Shown: positions 27,178 to 36,405, counted from the stretch's first letter. The stretch is DNA of 64,000 nucleotides from Desulfosporosinus cupriresistens (GCF_001707885.1 NZ_MASS01000007.1:45603-109602), one strand, 5' to 3'. Numbers and translations: made by a program. Notes: a model not told the origin generated them from the letters alone.

Positions 27178-27398
27178 TGTTTTCATCCTCCTTGTTGCTA
27201 TGAGAACGTATTCAAATTTGGACAGTAACCGCAGGATAAGAGATATACATATTTCTGATTTAAATTGTTATCTAATTATACCAAAAACCTAGTGCTCATA
27301 CGGTTTTATTTATTATTCTTTTGGGTTTGAAATTTTGAGACTATTATATTACCATATAATATATCTTGGATGAGAGACGTTGTATTTTAATTAGGTCC

Positions 27399-27428
27399 TT
27401 GACAATCTTCGTTTAACTGGAATATAAT
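27399..27428 (+). promoter_or_regulatory. Predicted promoter of the ileS T-box transcript
   Basis: TTGACA (27399-27404) and TATAAT (27423-27428) are spaced by 18 nt, a near-consensus vegetative promoter about 40 nt ahead of the T-box leader. Confidence 0.8.
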
Positions 27429-27469
27429 AATACTATTAAGGTTTAAGCTCGTGAACATTGGTTAAAATA

Positions 27470-27722
27470 TTTACAACAACTATGAAAAGGATAGTAATAA
27501 AAAATCTGGTTTTAAGAGACATAATCCTCGGCTGAAAGATTGTGACGAAGGTTTTTTATGAAGATCACCTTGGAGTTGGGTAGCTGAAATTATCTAAGCT
27601 GCTCCGTAGGCATACGTTACATGTTTTAAGCGATTAATGGAGTGTATTAGAGCTATCCATTAATAACAAGGGTGGTACCGCGGATAATCCGTCCCTAAGT
27701 CATTGACTTGGGGATTTTTGTG
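27470..27722 (+). promoter_or_regulatory. T-box leader of ileS
   Basis: The leader ends with the invariant T-box AAGGGTGGTACCGCGG (27668-27683). A terminator stem follows: ATCC-TCCCTAAGTC (about 27688-27702) pairs with GACTTGGGGAT (27705-27715) and is followed by TTTTTG. Upstream is a long Stem I region. A candidate specifier triplet is ATC (27564-27566, in GAAGATCACC), which would read isoleucine and fit the downstream ileS. Uncharged tRNA-Ile would stabilise the antiterminator. The specifier position is a by-eye estimate. Confidence 0.93.
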
Positions 27723-27780
27723 TTATTTGTACTATAACAGAAAGTATAACTTCGTTACATACTTTCTGGAGCATAAGAGC

Positions 27781-27832
27781 AACTAAGGCGGCCGCCTGCG
27801 CAAGCTTGGCGCCAGCCAAGTTTTCTTTACCT
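27781..27832. repeat. GC-rich hairpin repeat, copy B
   Basis: Imperfect arms AACTAAGGCGGCCGCC (27781-27796) and GGCGCCAGCCAAGTT (27808-27822) surround TGCGCAAGCTT. The 3' arm plus TTCTTTACCT matches copy A over 25 nt. It lies between the T-box terminator and ileS, so it is in the 5' untranslated region of ileS. Confidence 0.7.
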
Positions 27833-27863
27833 GACATTAACTCAACGCGAAAGGAAGATGATT

Positions 27864-30800
27864 ATGTCTATCTTTAAATCACTATCGGATCTACCGGTAG
27901 CAAAAAAGGAAAGTGAAATAGCCGATTACTGGGACGGAAATGAGATACTAAATAAAAGTATCGAAATCAGAGAGGGTAAAACACCCTTTGTATTTTATGA
28001 AGGACCTCCTACGGCTAACGGCAAACCGGGAATCCACCATGTCATAGCTAGAACCTTAAAGGATTCAGTTTGTCGCTATAAGAGCATGCAAGGTTATCAA
28101 GTCAAGCGAAAGGCCGGATGGGATACCCATGGTCTTCCAGTAGAAATCGAGGTTGAGAAACAACTCAAACTATCCAGTAAACTGGAAATTGAGGCTTATG
28201 GGATTGCGGATTTCAATCAAAAATGTCGAGAATCTGTATTCAGCTATGAGAAGCAATGGCGGGAAATGACCAAGCGAATGGGCTATTCGATCGATTTAGA
28301 TCATCCATACGTCACCCTCGATAATAATTACATTGAAAGTGTCTGGTGGATTTTAGATCAGTTTTTTAAACAAGGTTTGATTTATGAAGGACACAAAATC
28401 TTGCCTTATTGCTCACGATGCGGAACAGGATTAGCCTCCCACGAAGTAGCCCAGGGCTATAAAGAAATAAAGAGTAACACCGTCGTTGTTAAGTTTAAGC
28501 GCAAGGATGCTGAAGAGTACTTTCTAGTCTGGACGACGACGCCTTGGACCCTGCCATCAAATGTGGCGCTGACTGTGAATCCTCAAGAAGTTTACTTGAA
28601 GGTTAGACAAAATAATGAGATCTACTATGTTTCTAAGACTTTGGCTCATAAAGTCTTAGGTGAAGAGTTTGAAGTCTTGGAAGAAATTAAGGGAAAAGAT
28701 CTGGAGTACGTAGAATATGAGCAGTTGATGCCTTTTGTAAAAGCAGATAAGAAGGCCTTTTTCGTTACGGTAGGAGATTATGTAACGACAGAGGATGGAA
28801 CGGGAATTGTTCATACTGCTCCAGCCTTTGGTGAGGATGATTATAATACGGGGCGTAGGTATAACTTGCCGGTGCTTCAGCCTGTCAATGAAACAGGGAA
28901 ATTTGTAACCACACCCTGGGAAGGTAACTTTGTCATGGATGCAGATCTAGATATCATCAAGTGGCTGCATAGGGAAGGAAAACTCTTTAAAAAGGAAAAG
29001 ATGGAGCATAATTATCCTCACTGTTGGCGATGTCAGACCCCACTCCTTTATTATGCGAAACCAAGTTGGTATATTGAAGTTACTAAATTCAAAGACAAAT
29101 TAGTGGAAAACAACAATCGTGTTGAATGGTATCCTGATTATGTCGGAGAAAAAAGGTTTGGCAATTGGTTGGAAAATGCCAATGACTGGGCTTTGTCCAG
29201 AAGCAGATATTGGGGAACGCCACTAAATATCTGGAGATGTGAATGCGGGCATACCACATCTATAGGCTCTAGAAAAGAGTTGGTAGAAAACGCAGTCGAA
29301 ACGCTGGATGAAACGGTTGAATTGCATCGACCCTATGTTGATGATATTCACATCAAATGTACAAAATGTGGAGCAGCGATGACCAGAGTGACGGATGTCA
29401 TTGATTGCTGGTTTGATAGCGGCTCGATGCCTTTTGCCCAGCATCATTATCCCTTCGAAAATAGCGAAAATTTTGATCAACTCTTTCCCGCTGATTTCAT
29501 CTGCGAAGGCATTGATCAGACCAGGGGTTGGTTCTATTCTCTAATCGTTATTTCAACCTTTATCAAAGGAGTTGCTCCCTATAAGCGAGTACTGGTAAAT
29601 GATCTGATCCTGGATAAGGACGGGCATAAGATGTCCAAGTCTAAAGGAAATACGGTGAACCCCTTTGAACTGTTTGATCAATATGGAGCAGATGCTTTAA
29701 GATGGTATTTACTCCATGTTTCTCCGGCCTGGACTCCTACTAAATTTGACATTGAAGGGCTCAAGGAAGTTCAGAGCAAATTCTTCAGTACTATGAGAAA
29801 TGTCTATGCTTTCTTCTCCTTGTATGCTAATACAGACCAGCTGGACCCAAGGACCTTCTTTATTGATTACCCGGATCGACCAGAGCTTGATCGATGGGTG
29901 CTCTCCAAGTATAACAGTCTTCTAAAAGGGGTTGAGTTAGATTTAAGCGTCTTTGATCTAACTAAAGCAGTGAGAAAAATTCAGGAGTTCGTCAATGAGG
30001 ATCTTTCGAATTGGTATATAAGACGGTCACGCAGACGCTTCTGGGGCACAGAACTCACTGATGACAAGAAAGCAGTCTACAATACTACCTATGAAATACT
30101 TGTGGGACTGTCCAAGTTGGTGGCTCCTTTTGCCCCCTATATATCCGAAGAACTCTATCGAAGCTTGACCGATGAGCTATCAGTCCATCTCGCAGATTAC
30201 CCGGTCACTAATTCATTGCTGATCGATAGTGAGTTGGAAATGAGAATGGACCTGGTAAGAAATCTCGTGGGCCTGGGCAGAGCGGCAAGGGAACAGGTCA
30301 AAATTAAAGTACGACAGCCTGTCCAACAGATCTTAATTGACGGTAAATACGAACAGCTGATAGATTATATGCTTCCTTTAATTCAGGAGGAGCTTAATGT
30401 TAAGGCAGTTGTGTTTGCCAAGGACTTAAGCCAGTATATGAACTTTAGCTTAAAGCCTAATTTTAAGGTAGTGGGATCTATCTTTGGACCCAAAGTAAAA
30501 TCTTTCGGCAAAGCACTGGCAGCACTTGACGCTGCTTCCGTTGTGCCTAGATTAGAAGCTGGGGAAACACTTTCGATTGAGGTGGAGGGTGAACACTTAG
30601 ACCTGGTTAAAGATTATGTAATCACCACTATCGCGGCTAAAGAAGGCTTTACAATGACCGTCGAAGATAATTTGTTTGTCATACTTGATACAACGCTTAC
30701 TAAAGCGTTGATCAATGAAGGATATGCAAGGGAGTACGTTTCCAAGGTACAGCAAATGAGAAAAAATAATGGCTATGAAATGATGGACAGGATCAAAATA

Positions 30801-30965
30801 TACTTTGATGGAGATGAGGAAATAGTTGAAGCAGTCAAAGTGTATGAGGACTATATAAAGAAAGAGACTCTAGCAGACTCAATTGAGAGAATCAACGATG
30901 CTAGCTTGGAAAAGCAGAATCTTAACGGTCATGAAACAGGTTTGAAGCTAGAAAAATTGGCATAA
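27864..30965 (+). CDS. ileS: Isoleucyl-tRNA synthetase, type 2 (eukaryote-like), GXHH signature
   Basis: This class I aminoacyl-tRNA synthetase of about 1033 residues has a Rossmann core, CP1 editing domain (WTTTPWTLPSN), KMSKS (GHKMSKSKGN near 590) and a long C-terminal tail. Zinc-type Cys pairs (CSRCG, CWRCQ, CECGH, CTKCG) are present. Length and sequence (GWDTHGLPVEIEVEKQL) place it in the IleRS2 group, known for mupirocin resistance. At the first signature, where HXGH is expected, it reads GIHH (28029-28040). AAGGAAG abuts an ATG at 27858, so the ATG at 27864 is preferred. Regulated by the T-box at 27470. Confidence 0.95.
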   Translation: MSIFKSLSDLPVAKKESEIADYWDGNEILNKSIEIREGKTPFVFYEGPPTANGKPGIHHVIARTLKDSVCRYKSMQGYQVKRKAGWDTHGLPVEIEVEKQLKLSSKLEIEAYGIADFNQKCRESVFSYEKQWREMTKRMGYSIDLDHPYVTLDNNYIESVWWILDQFFKQGLIYEGHKILPYCSRCGTGLASHEVAQGYKEIKSNTVVVKFKRKDAEEYFLVWTTTPWTLPSNVALTVNPQEVYLKVRQNNEIYYVSKTLAHKVLGEEFEVLEEIKGKDLEYVEYEQLMPFVKADKKAFFVTVGDYVTTEDGTGIVHTAPAFGEDDYNTGRRYNLPVLQPVNETGKFVTTPWEGNFVMDADLDIIKWLHREGKLFKKEKMEHNYPHCWRCQTPLLYYAKPSWYIEVTKFKDKLVENNNRVEWYPDYVGEKRFGNWLENANDWALSRSRYWGTPLNIWRCECGHTTSIGSRKELVENAVETLDETVELHRPYVDDIHIKCTKCGAAMTRVTDVIDCWFDSGSMPFAQHHYPFENSENFDQLFPADFICEGIDQTRGWFYSLIVISTFIKGVAPYKRVLVNDLILDKDGHKMSKSKGNTVNPFELFDQYGADALRWYLLHVSPAWTPTKFDIEGLKEVQSKFFSTMRNVYAFFSLYANTDQLDPRTFFIDYPDRPELDRWVLSKYNSLLKGVELDLSVFDLTKAVRKIQEFVNEDLSNWYIRRSRRRFWGTELTDDKKAVYNTTYEILVGLSKLVAPFAPYISEELYRSLTDELSVHLADYPVTNSLLIDSELEMRMDLVRNLVGLGRAAREQVKIKVRQPVQQILIDGKYEQLIDYMLPLIQEELNVKAVVFAKDLSQYMNFSLKPNFKVVGSIFGPKVKSFGKALAALDAASVVPRLEAGETLSIEVEGEHLDLVKDYVITTIAAKEGFTMTVEDNLFVILDTTLTKALINEGYAREYVSKVQQMRKNNGYEMMDRIKIYFDGDEEIVEAVKVYEDYIKKETLADSIERINDASLEKQNLNGHETGLKLEKLA

Positions 30966-31071
30966 TGTTCTGGAGGCACAGCTAAAGGGCGCTCAATTTT
31001 ATATTAAGAGAGAAACAAGGGGATGTGTGAAAACTCAGTCTCCAAAATTTCAAGTGGTTACAACAATCAAT

Positions 31072-31118
31072 AAGCGTCCTCATTTCACTATTAAAGTGGA
31101 GTGAGGACGCTTGTGTTT
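31072..31118 (+). terminator. Terminator after ileS
   Basis: AAGCGTCCTCA (31072-31082) pairs with TGAGGACGCTT (31102-31112), with an inner CACT/AGTG pairing, followed by GTGTTTTG. It lies about 110 nt after the stop. The remaining 30966-31257 sequence holds no recognisable gene. Confidence 0.75.
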
Positions 31119-31257
31119 TGGCGATATAGAAGCAAAAGTGGGGATGTGAAAAATATAGTAACAAGTTTTAGTACATCCCCTTGTTAGTGTTATGATGGTA
31201 ATTAGTTCGTGGTAACTCCCCTTGTTAACAATGGGCAGGGCATATGTTAAGTGATAG

Positions 31258-31800
31258 CTATTGTTCGACTGGAAAAGGAGTACGAAGCCAGCCTTTATTG
31301 AGGGATGGAAATGACGATGTAAGGTTCTTCATGAAGAACCGATCTATGCCAATTTCATAAGCAGCTGCCCCAAGGGAAATGATAATCAGAAACCCTAGGA
31401 CCATTGGAGGATTGGTTGAAATGGTACCAGTTAATAAGAAGGCAAAGTTCATCGTCATCCCAAAAAAAGCGGCTAGAGTTGTAAAACAACCTAAAATCAA
31501 TCCTAACCCAATGAGGACTTCGCCACTTTTAACAACTAAAGATAAAATCCCTGCGTTAGGGAGAAGAACGTGACTTATTAACCAGCCCCAGGTATCAGTG
31601 ACATTTGGGTGAGCAGCTGCTGTGGCTCCTGACGTAGCGAGTAAAGCATCGTGAGTCTGAGCCAGACCGCCTTTCAAAAAACCAGTTACCGATTTGGCAT
31701 TGAAACCAGTTTGCCATTTCCCAATGCCAGCAGTTAAGAAGTCATAACCTAAATAGACTCGGAGTAATAGAGCAATAATAGCTTTTATAGGATGTTTCAT
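31258..31800 (-). CDS. DoxX family membrane protein
   Basis: This 180-residue protein has four predicted membrane helices: about residues 5-22 (IIALLLRVYLGYDFLTAGIGKW, the DoxX signature), 85-105, 108-128 and 132-152. It belongs to the DoxX/thiosulfate:quinone oxidoreductase-related group. Related proteins take part in sulfur or redox metabolism, but most are uncharacterised, so no reaction is assigned. The RBS is AAAAAGGAGG. It is monocistronic, with no functional partner beside it. Confidence 0.8.
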   Translation of the reverse strand: MKHPIKAIIALLLRVYLGYDFLTAGIGKWQTGFNAKSVTGFLKGGLAQTHDALLATSGATAAAHPNVTDTWGWLISHVLLPNAGILSLVVKSGEVLIGLGLILGCFTTLAAFFGMTMNFAFLLTGTISTNPPMVLGFLIIISLGAAAYEIGIDRFFMKNLTSSFPSLNKGWLRTPFPVEQ

Positions 31801-32183
31801 GTCCAGGCCTCCTTTTTAATAAAATTAGTTCCCTGATGTTGTTATAGAGTCTGTATTCTACACTATATAAACAATATCCTCTTTTATTTAATAATTATTA
31901 TTCAATATTATTTTATCTTATAAGATATATATTAGAAATAGAAGTATCATTAATATTTTAGAAGGCTTAGATAAAAGAGCACTTGATTTTTTCAGCTATG
32001 CATTCCGTTCAAAAGGAAGACAATATGAGTATCAGATCAGTGTTGCTAAGTATAGGTGTTGGTGAACGCTGATTGAAAAGGTGTTTTATATAATATAAGC
32101 AGATAACAAGACTGGAAATAATGTTTCTAGTCTTGTTATCTGCTAGATTTGTCCAATGTAAGGACGATGCACCATATATATTT
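31801..32183. other. AT-rich intergenic region with one long hairpin
   Basis: This is the upstream region of the DoxX gene and the downstream region of metQ. Apart from the hairpin at 32099-32143, nothing coding or regulatory was recognised. The base composition is very A+T rich. Confidence 0.5.
32099..32143 (-). terminator. Terminator-like hairpin after metNIQ (AAGACTGGAAA-type stem)
   Basis: The segments 32099-32118 and 32124-32143 pair over 20 bp with one mismatch, loop TAATG. The core AACAAGACTGGAAA relates it to four other hairpins in the window. The T-run is weak on both strands, so termination efficiency is uncertain. Confidence 0.65.
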
Positions 32184-33032
32184 TTAGAATGCAGGAACAA
32201 TAGAGCCTTGATATTTATCTTCGATGAATTTTTTAACGCTTGGAGAGGTTAAAGCTTTTGCCAGCTTTTGCAAAGCGGGATCGTTTTTCTGGCTGTCTTT
32301 GACGACCAGAATATTTGCATAAGGAGAGTCTTTGTCTTCAGTAAAGAGCGAATCTTTAGTGGGGTTGAGTCCGCCTTCGAGAGCATAGTTTGTATTGATG
32401 ACCGCAGCGATGACTTTTGGATCTTGGAGGACGCGGGGAAGTTGAGGGGCATCAATAGGGGTGATTTTCAGCTGTTTAGGATTATCTATAATGTCATTGA
32501 TTGTTCCTTTGATCCCGACCCCAGCTTTCAACTGGATCAGACTGGCTTTGGCTAGTAAGGCTAAGGCACGACCACTGTTGGAAGGATCGTTAGGAATGGC
32601 GATGGTATCTCCTGTTTTGAAGTCTGCGATTTTCGTGATTTTCTGGGAGTAGATTCCCATGGGCTCAATGTGTACTTTAGCAATTGAGACCAAACTGAGG
32701 TCATGGTCCTTATTAAAGGTATCTAGGTACGGGGTGTGTTGAAAAAAATTGGCGTCAATATCTCCAGAGTCTAAATCTAAGTTCGGACGCACGTAATCTG
32801 TGTAGTTGACGATTTTTAGTTCAACGCCTTCTTTAGCTAATTCTGGTTTAATGTATTCAAGGATTTCAGCATGAGGAACCGGGGTTGCGCCAACTTTGAG
32901 GACTGTTTTAGCAGGTGTTTCGGAAGCTGCATTCGAGGCAGCCGAAGTTCCGCATCCAGTAAGACCAAGGGTGAGAGCAGTCAAGATAACAAGTGAGGAT
33001 GTTAAGTAGCGATGATTTTTGAGTTTAAACAT
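32184..33032 (-). CDS. metQ: D/L-methionine ABC transporter substrate-binding lipoprotein MetQ
   Basis: This 282-residue NlpA-family lipoprotein has the lipobox LGLTGC near residue 27. The mature protein starts with a Ser/Ala linker and then LKVGATPVPHAEIL, NYTDYVRPNLDLDSGDIDANFFQHTPYLD and the ALEGGLNP region, which are MetQ fingerprints for methionine binding. It is last in metN-metI-metQ, 116 nt after metI, under the SAM-I riboswitch. It delivers methionine to MetI. Confidence 0.93.
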   Translation of the reverse strand: MFKLKNHRYLTSSLVILTALTLGLTGCGTSAASNAASETPAKTVLKVGATPVPHAEILEYIKPELAKEGVELKIVNYTDYVRPNLDLDSGDIDANFFQHTPYLDTFNKDHDLSLVSIAKVHIEPMGIYSQKITKIADFKTGDTIAIPNDPSNSGRALALLAKASLIQLKAGVGIKGTINDIIDNPKQLKITPIDAPQLPRVLQDPKVIAAVINTNYALEGGLNPTKDSLFTEDKDSPYANILVVKDSQKNDPALQKLAKALTSPSVKKFIEDKYQGSIVPAF

Positions 33033-33148
33033 AATTTTTACCCCCTAATAATTAATTCTTTGTGAATATTATTTATAAACCTTGCTCATTAAGGCGGCGA
33101 GAGCAGAGTTAGCCAATGGCATGGTGCGCGGAAATAGAATAATCTAGA

Positions 33149-33835
33149 CTAATGAGAAAGCTTGCGTGCTAATGCAGTCCCCAGGGACTGTAAACCTTGA
33201 ACGATTACGACTAGAATGACAACGGTGACAATCATTATATCGGTTCGGAAACGGTTGTAGCCATATTGAATGGCCAGATCCCCTAATCCCCCTCCGCCAA
33301 CCGCACCGGCCATGGCGGTATACCCTATGACACTAATCGTAGTGATGGCGACTCCAAGAATAAGAGAAGCTTTCGCTTCAGGGAGAAGAACTTTCTGAAT
33401 AATTTGTAGGGGGGATGCTCCCATAGATAAAGCTGCCTCAATGACGCCGTAAGGAACTTCCTTGAGGGAACTTTCTACAACTCGCGCTACAAAAGGAGAG
33501 GCAGAGATGACGAGAGGGACAATGGCTGCAGTTGTGCCAATGGACGTGCCGACAAGTGCTCGAGTAAATGGAATGAAAGCCACTAACAGGATAATAAACG
33601 GAGCGGATCGTAAGATGTTGATAAGGGTTCCTAAAGTGCGCTCGACCCACGGGTTAGGCAATATATGCCCAGGAGAGGTTACTACTAATATAACGCCCAA
33701 GGGCAGACCTATAAGGTAGGCAAGTATCGTAGAAACAATCACCATGTAAAGGGTTTCACCGATTGCTGGGGAGACAAGCTGCGATAAATCGCTCCAAAAT
33801 GAGGCTTGGAGGAATAGTGCGGGCTCAAAGGGCAC
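33149..33835 (-). CDS. metI: Methionine ABC transporter permease MetI
   Basis: This 228-residue inner-membrane permease has about five helices and the BPD_transp_1 fold. It contains GETLYMVIVSTILAYLIGLPLGV and the EAA-type coupling loop EAALSMGASPLQIIQKVLLPEA. It starts with GTG at 33835, inside the last codons of metN, with AGGTGGAGGTG as its ribosome-binding site. It forms the pathway for methionine with MetN and MetQ. Confidence 0.94.
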   Translation of the reverse strand: MPFEPALFLQASFWSDLSQLVSPAIGETLYMVIVSTILAYLIGLPLGVILVVTSPGHILPNPWVERTLGTLINILRSAPFIILLVAFIPFTRALVGTSIGTTAAIVPLVISASPFVARVVESSLKEVPYGVIEAALSMGASPLQIIQKVLLPEAKASLILGVAITTISVIGYTAMAGAVGGGGLGDLAIQYGYNRFRTDIMIVTVVILVVIVQGLQSLGTALARKLSH

Positions 33836-34850
33836 GTTGTATCACCTCCACCTTTAATTCGCGAGAAGCTAAATAGCGATGAGCCACATTAAGCTGGTCG
33901 GAGTTGCCCTGAAGTTCTAAAGTAAGGGTGCCAAACAGCGTGGATCTTAGATGGTCGATACTTCCATAGAGGATATTCGCTCGGACTTCGCAGGTGCGCA
34001 GTAAATCCGTAATGATAGGGTCGGAAGCTCGTGATCCGAGAAACTGAATGCGAATAATTTCTGAGTCATGGTGGGTCGCAAATTCCTTTAACAGGTCCGC
34101 CGGGAGTTCACTTGGAAATACAGTGGCAATAAATTCTTTAGCGATATCCGATTGAGGTTGAATAAAAACTGACTCGACGGGGCCATTTTCAACGATCCGC
34201 GCTTGGTGAATCACCGCGACATGAGTACATATTTCTTTAACAACTTTCATTTCATGTGTGATCATGACAATCGTTAAACCAAGTTTCTGGTTAATGTCAC
34301 GAAGAAGGTTTAAGATAGAAAGAGTCGTTTGCGGGTCAAGCGCAGAGGTAGCTTCATCACACAAGAGGACCTCCGGTTGTGTGGCGAGCGCCCGTGCAAT
34401 GCCCACCCGTTGTTTTTGTCCACCACTTAACTGAGAGGGATAAGCATCGGCTTTGTCTTCTAGACCGACAAGATGGAGCAATTCTTCAACACGTGTTTTG
34501 ATTTCCCTTTTAGAAAGACCAGATATTTCCAGAGGGAAGGCGATGTTTTCGGCAACAGATCGTGATTGAAGAAGATAAAAGTGCTGGAAGATCATTCCGA
34601 TCTTTTGGCGTGCTTCACGGAGTGCTCTACCTGAAAGTTGGGTCAGATTTTGGCCAGCAATAACGACCTGACCGCTCGTGGGTTTTTCGAGAAGGTTCAG
34701 GCAACGCACAAGCGTGCTTTTTCCAGCACCGCTTAATCCAATAATGCCGTATATGGCACCTTTGGAAATGTGCAGAGAAACATCGTCAATAGCTATGACG
34801 GTCTCTTGACGGGACGAGTACTTTTTTACTAATTGCTTGATTTGAATCAA
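33825..34850 (-). CDS. metN: Methionine ABC transporter ATP-binding protein MetN
   Basis: This 341-residue ATPase has Walker A GLSGAGKST, Q-loop IFQHF, signature LSGGQKQR, Walker B LLCDEATSALDP and H-loop THEM. It ends in the NIL domain (about residues 260-341), which binds methionine and gives transinhibition in family members. It starts with TTG at 34850, 8 nt after AAAGGAGG. It is the first gene after the SAM-I riboswitch and overlaps metI by 11 nt. Confidence 0.95.
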   Translation of the reverse strand: MIQIKQLVKKYSSRQETVIAIDDVSLHISKGAIYGIIGLSGAGKSTLVRCLNLLEKPTSGQVVIAGQNLTQLSGRALREARQKIGMIFQHFYLLQSRSVAENIAFPLEISGLSKREIKTRVEELLHLVGLEDKADAYPSQLSGGQKQRVGIARALATQPEVLLCDEATSALDPQTTLSILNLLRDINQKLGLTIVMITHEMKVVKEICTHVAVIHQARIVENGPVESVFIQPQSDIAKEFIATVFPSELPADLLKEFATHHDSEIIRIQFLGSRASDPIITDLLRTCEVRANILYGSIDHLRSTLFGTLTLELQGNSDQLNVAHRYLASRELKVEVIQRAL

Positions 34851-34896
34851 GTGCGGACCTCCTTTGATAGGGATTCCAACGTTTTAAACACAACAA

Positions 34897-34924
34897 AAAA
34901 CTCCGCGAAGAAAACCCGCGGAGT
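34897..34924 (-). terminator. Terminator of the SAM-I riboswitch
   Basis: On the minus strand ACTCCGCG and CGCGGAGT pair around GGTTTTCTT and are followed by TTTTTTGTTG. It lies just 5' of metN. Confidence 0.9.
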
Positions 34925-34939
34925 GACCATTCGGTTTTC

Positions 34940-35038
34940 CTCTTATCTCCCAGATTTCTCTGCAGGAGTTAGCACCGTGCATAAATGCCGGTTGCCGGGT
35001 TTCATCGGGCCAGTCCCTCCACCTACTCTGAATAAGAG
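34940..35038 (-). promoter_or_regulatory. SAM-I riboswitch aptamer (S-box) upstream of metNIQ
   Basis: On the minus strand P1 is CTCTTAT (35032-35038) with ATAAGAG (34940-34946). Within are the S-box signatures: AGAGTAGGTGGAGGGACTGGC, GATGAAACCCGGCAACC and ACGGTGCTAACTCC (all minus strand). A terminator follows. High S-adenosylmethionine should terminate transcription before metN. Confidence 0.96.
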
Positions 35039-35081
35039 TTTTTTATGCAATTTTATTGTGCTCAAATCTTGTGATGGATGT

Positions 35082-35111
35082 ATTCTAGCACAAGAGGAAG
35101 GGAGTTGGCAA
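35082..35111 (-). promoter_or_regulatory. Predicted promoter of the metNIQ transcript
   Basis: On the minus strand TTGCCA (35106-35111) and an extended -10 TGCTAGAAT (hexamer 35082-35087) are spaced by 18 nt. This places the start about 40 nt ahead of the SAM aptamer. Confidence 0.5.
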
Positions 35112-35231
35112 GCGGTAAAATTTAGACATTATCTAAATACATGTAAATTATTGTAGTGGGGCTAAATATAAGTATGGATTTATGAATTTTATGGAATACT
35201 TGTATTAATTTGCAATTGGGGGTATTTGAAT

Positions 35232-35312
35232 ATGGGAGACAAGAGTCCTAAGAACAAGGAAAAAAAGAAAAAGCGGGCAGAGAAAAAAGTTATCGCGCCA
35301 ATACTTAAATAG
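35232..35312 (+). CDS. Lys-rich micro-protein, 26 residues (MGDKSPK type)
   Basis: The short frame encodes MGDKSPKNKEKKKKRAEKKV and a further six residues, about half of them Lys or Arg. An upstream TGGGGGT lies about 10 nt before the ATG and a hairpin terminator at 35330 closes the unit. Tiny basic proteins starting with MGDKSPK are, from memory, widespread in bacterial genomes and of unknown function. It is far too short for standard gene calling. Confidence 0.6.
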   Translation: MGDKSPKNKEKKKKRAEKKVIAPILK

Positions 35313-35329
35313 TGTCCTAAACAATTTCC

Positions 35330-35364
35330 AAAAGGGCTTCGATTTTTATAGTCGAGGCCCTTTT
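35330..35364 (+). terminator. Terminator after the micro-protein gene
   Basis: AAAAGGGC-TCG (from 35330) pairs with CGA-GCCCTTTT (to 35364) across an AT-rich loop. It begins 18 nt after the micro-protein stop. Confidence 0.75.
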
Positions 35365-35621
35365 AGAATTGATTAGGCATCTTTTAAGAGTCAAGCAACA
35401 AGGTTGAAAGTAATTATGCTTTTAGCCTTAATTATTGCATCAAGATGAAATTTGTTTTTACACAAGCAGGAACAGAGTGTGTTTTAGAGAATTATGCTGG
35501 ATAGGTTATTGATTACGCAAGTGCATTGCCAAGTCAGGATATTTCATCATTACCAGCTTACGTTGTTTTAGTCCCATTACTAGGCAATTACCGTCAATTA
35601 AAAGATAATAAGGAGATCAGT

Positions 35622-36347
35622 ATGGAGAGAATTGCAGTAATATCGGATATTCATGGAAATATGCCTGCCTTAGAAGCTGTACTAGAAGATATCGCTAACA
35701 GAAATATTGACAGAATTTTATGTCTCGGAGACTTAGCGGGCAAAGGTCCTAGTTCAGCTGAGGCAGTCGATACAATTAAAGAATATTGTCAAGTCGTAAT
35801 TAAAGGGAATTGGGATTATTATTTAACAGAACAAGAGGGCAATGAAGTTTTAAGGTGGCATCAGAAAAAACTAGGCGTTGAGAGACTAAAGTATATGAAG
35901 GAGTTACCTGTCTATATAGAATTTTATATCAGTGGAAAGTTATTAAGACTTTGCCATGCTTCCCCAAATGATCTAATGCATAGAGTCTATCTTTCAACCG
36001 AACAGAGTAAGCGGATGAAATTATTTGAAGCGACACCAACGCTTAAACTTGAAGCAGATGTGGTAGGCTATGGTGACATTCATGGTGCTTATATAGATAG
36101 CTTTACTGGCAAGACTCTGTTTAATGTTGGAAGTGTCGGTAATCCCCTTGACATAACCCAAGCATCCTATGGGATCATTGAAGGACATTTGGATGATAAA
36201 AATGAAGGTCCTTTGGCGATAACGCTGGTTAAAGTACCCTATGATATAGAATTAGCTATTGACCAGGCGAATGCAACGGATATGCCAGAGAAACAAGAAT
36301 ATATTAACGAATTGAGGACAGCTATATTCAGAGGTCGGAAAACCTAA
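35622..36347 (+). CDS. Calcineurin-like metallophosphoesterase (YfcE/diadenosine tetraphosphatase-like)
   Basis: This 241-residue protein has metallophosphoesterase motifs: ISDIHGNMPALEAVL (D-x-H), CLGDLAGKGP (GDxxxxG), KGNWDYYL (GNxD/H-like), CHASPND and GYGDIHGAYID (GHxH-like, here GDIH). It probably hydrolyses phosphoesters using two metals; the substrate is unknown. The frame is open further upstream to 35526, but AAGGAG 5 nt before the ATG at 35622 fixes the start. Confidence 0.85.
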   Translation: MERIAVISDIHGNMPALEAVLEDIANRNIDRILCLGDLAGKGPSSAEAVDTIKEYCQVVIKGNWDYYLTEQEGNEVLRWHQKKLGVERLKYMKELPVYIEFYISGKLLRLCHASPNDLMHRVYLSTEQSKRMKLFEATPTLKLEADVVGYGDIHGAYIDSFTGKTLFNVGSVGNPLDITQASYGIIEGHLDDKNEGPLAITLVKVPYDIELAIDQANATDMPEKQEYINELRTAIFRGRKT

Positions 36348-36405
36348 GCAGTTATGCATGGGTCAGAATAAAGAACAAACAAAGAGGATTATTAGGAGGG
36401 GCTAT

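Noticed and set aside
27470..27722. Possible tRNA gene in the ileS leader
   Set aside because: The GGTACCGCGG-containing structure is a T-box leader; no tRNA cloverleaf with acceptor and T-arm sequence was found.
34833..35156. 107-codon plus-strand frame over the SAM riboswitch
   Set aside because: It is antisense to a clear SAM-I aptamer and terminator, which explain the conserved-looking sequence.
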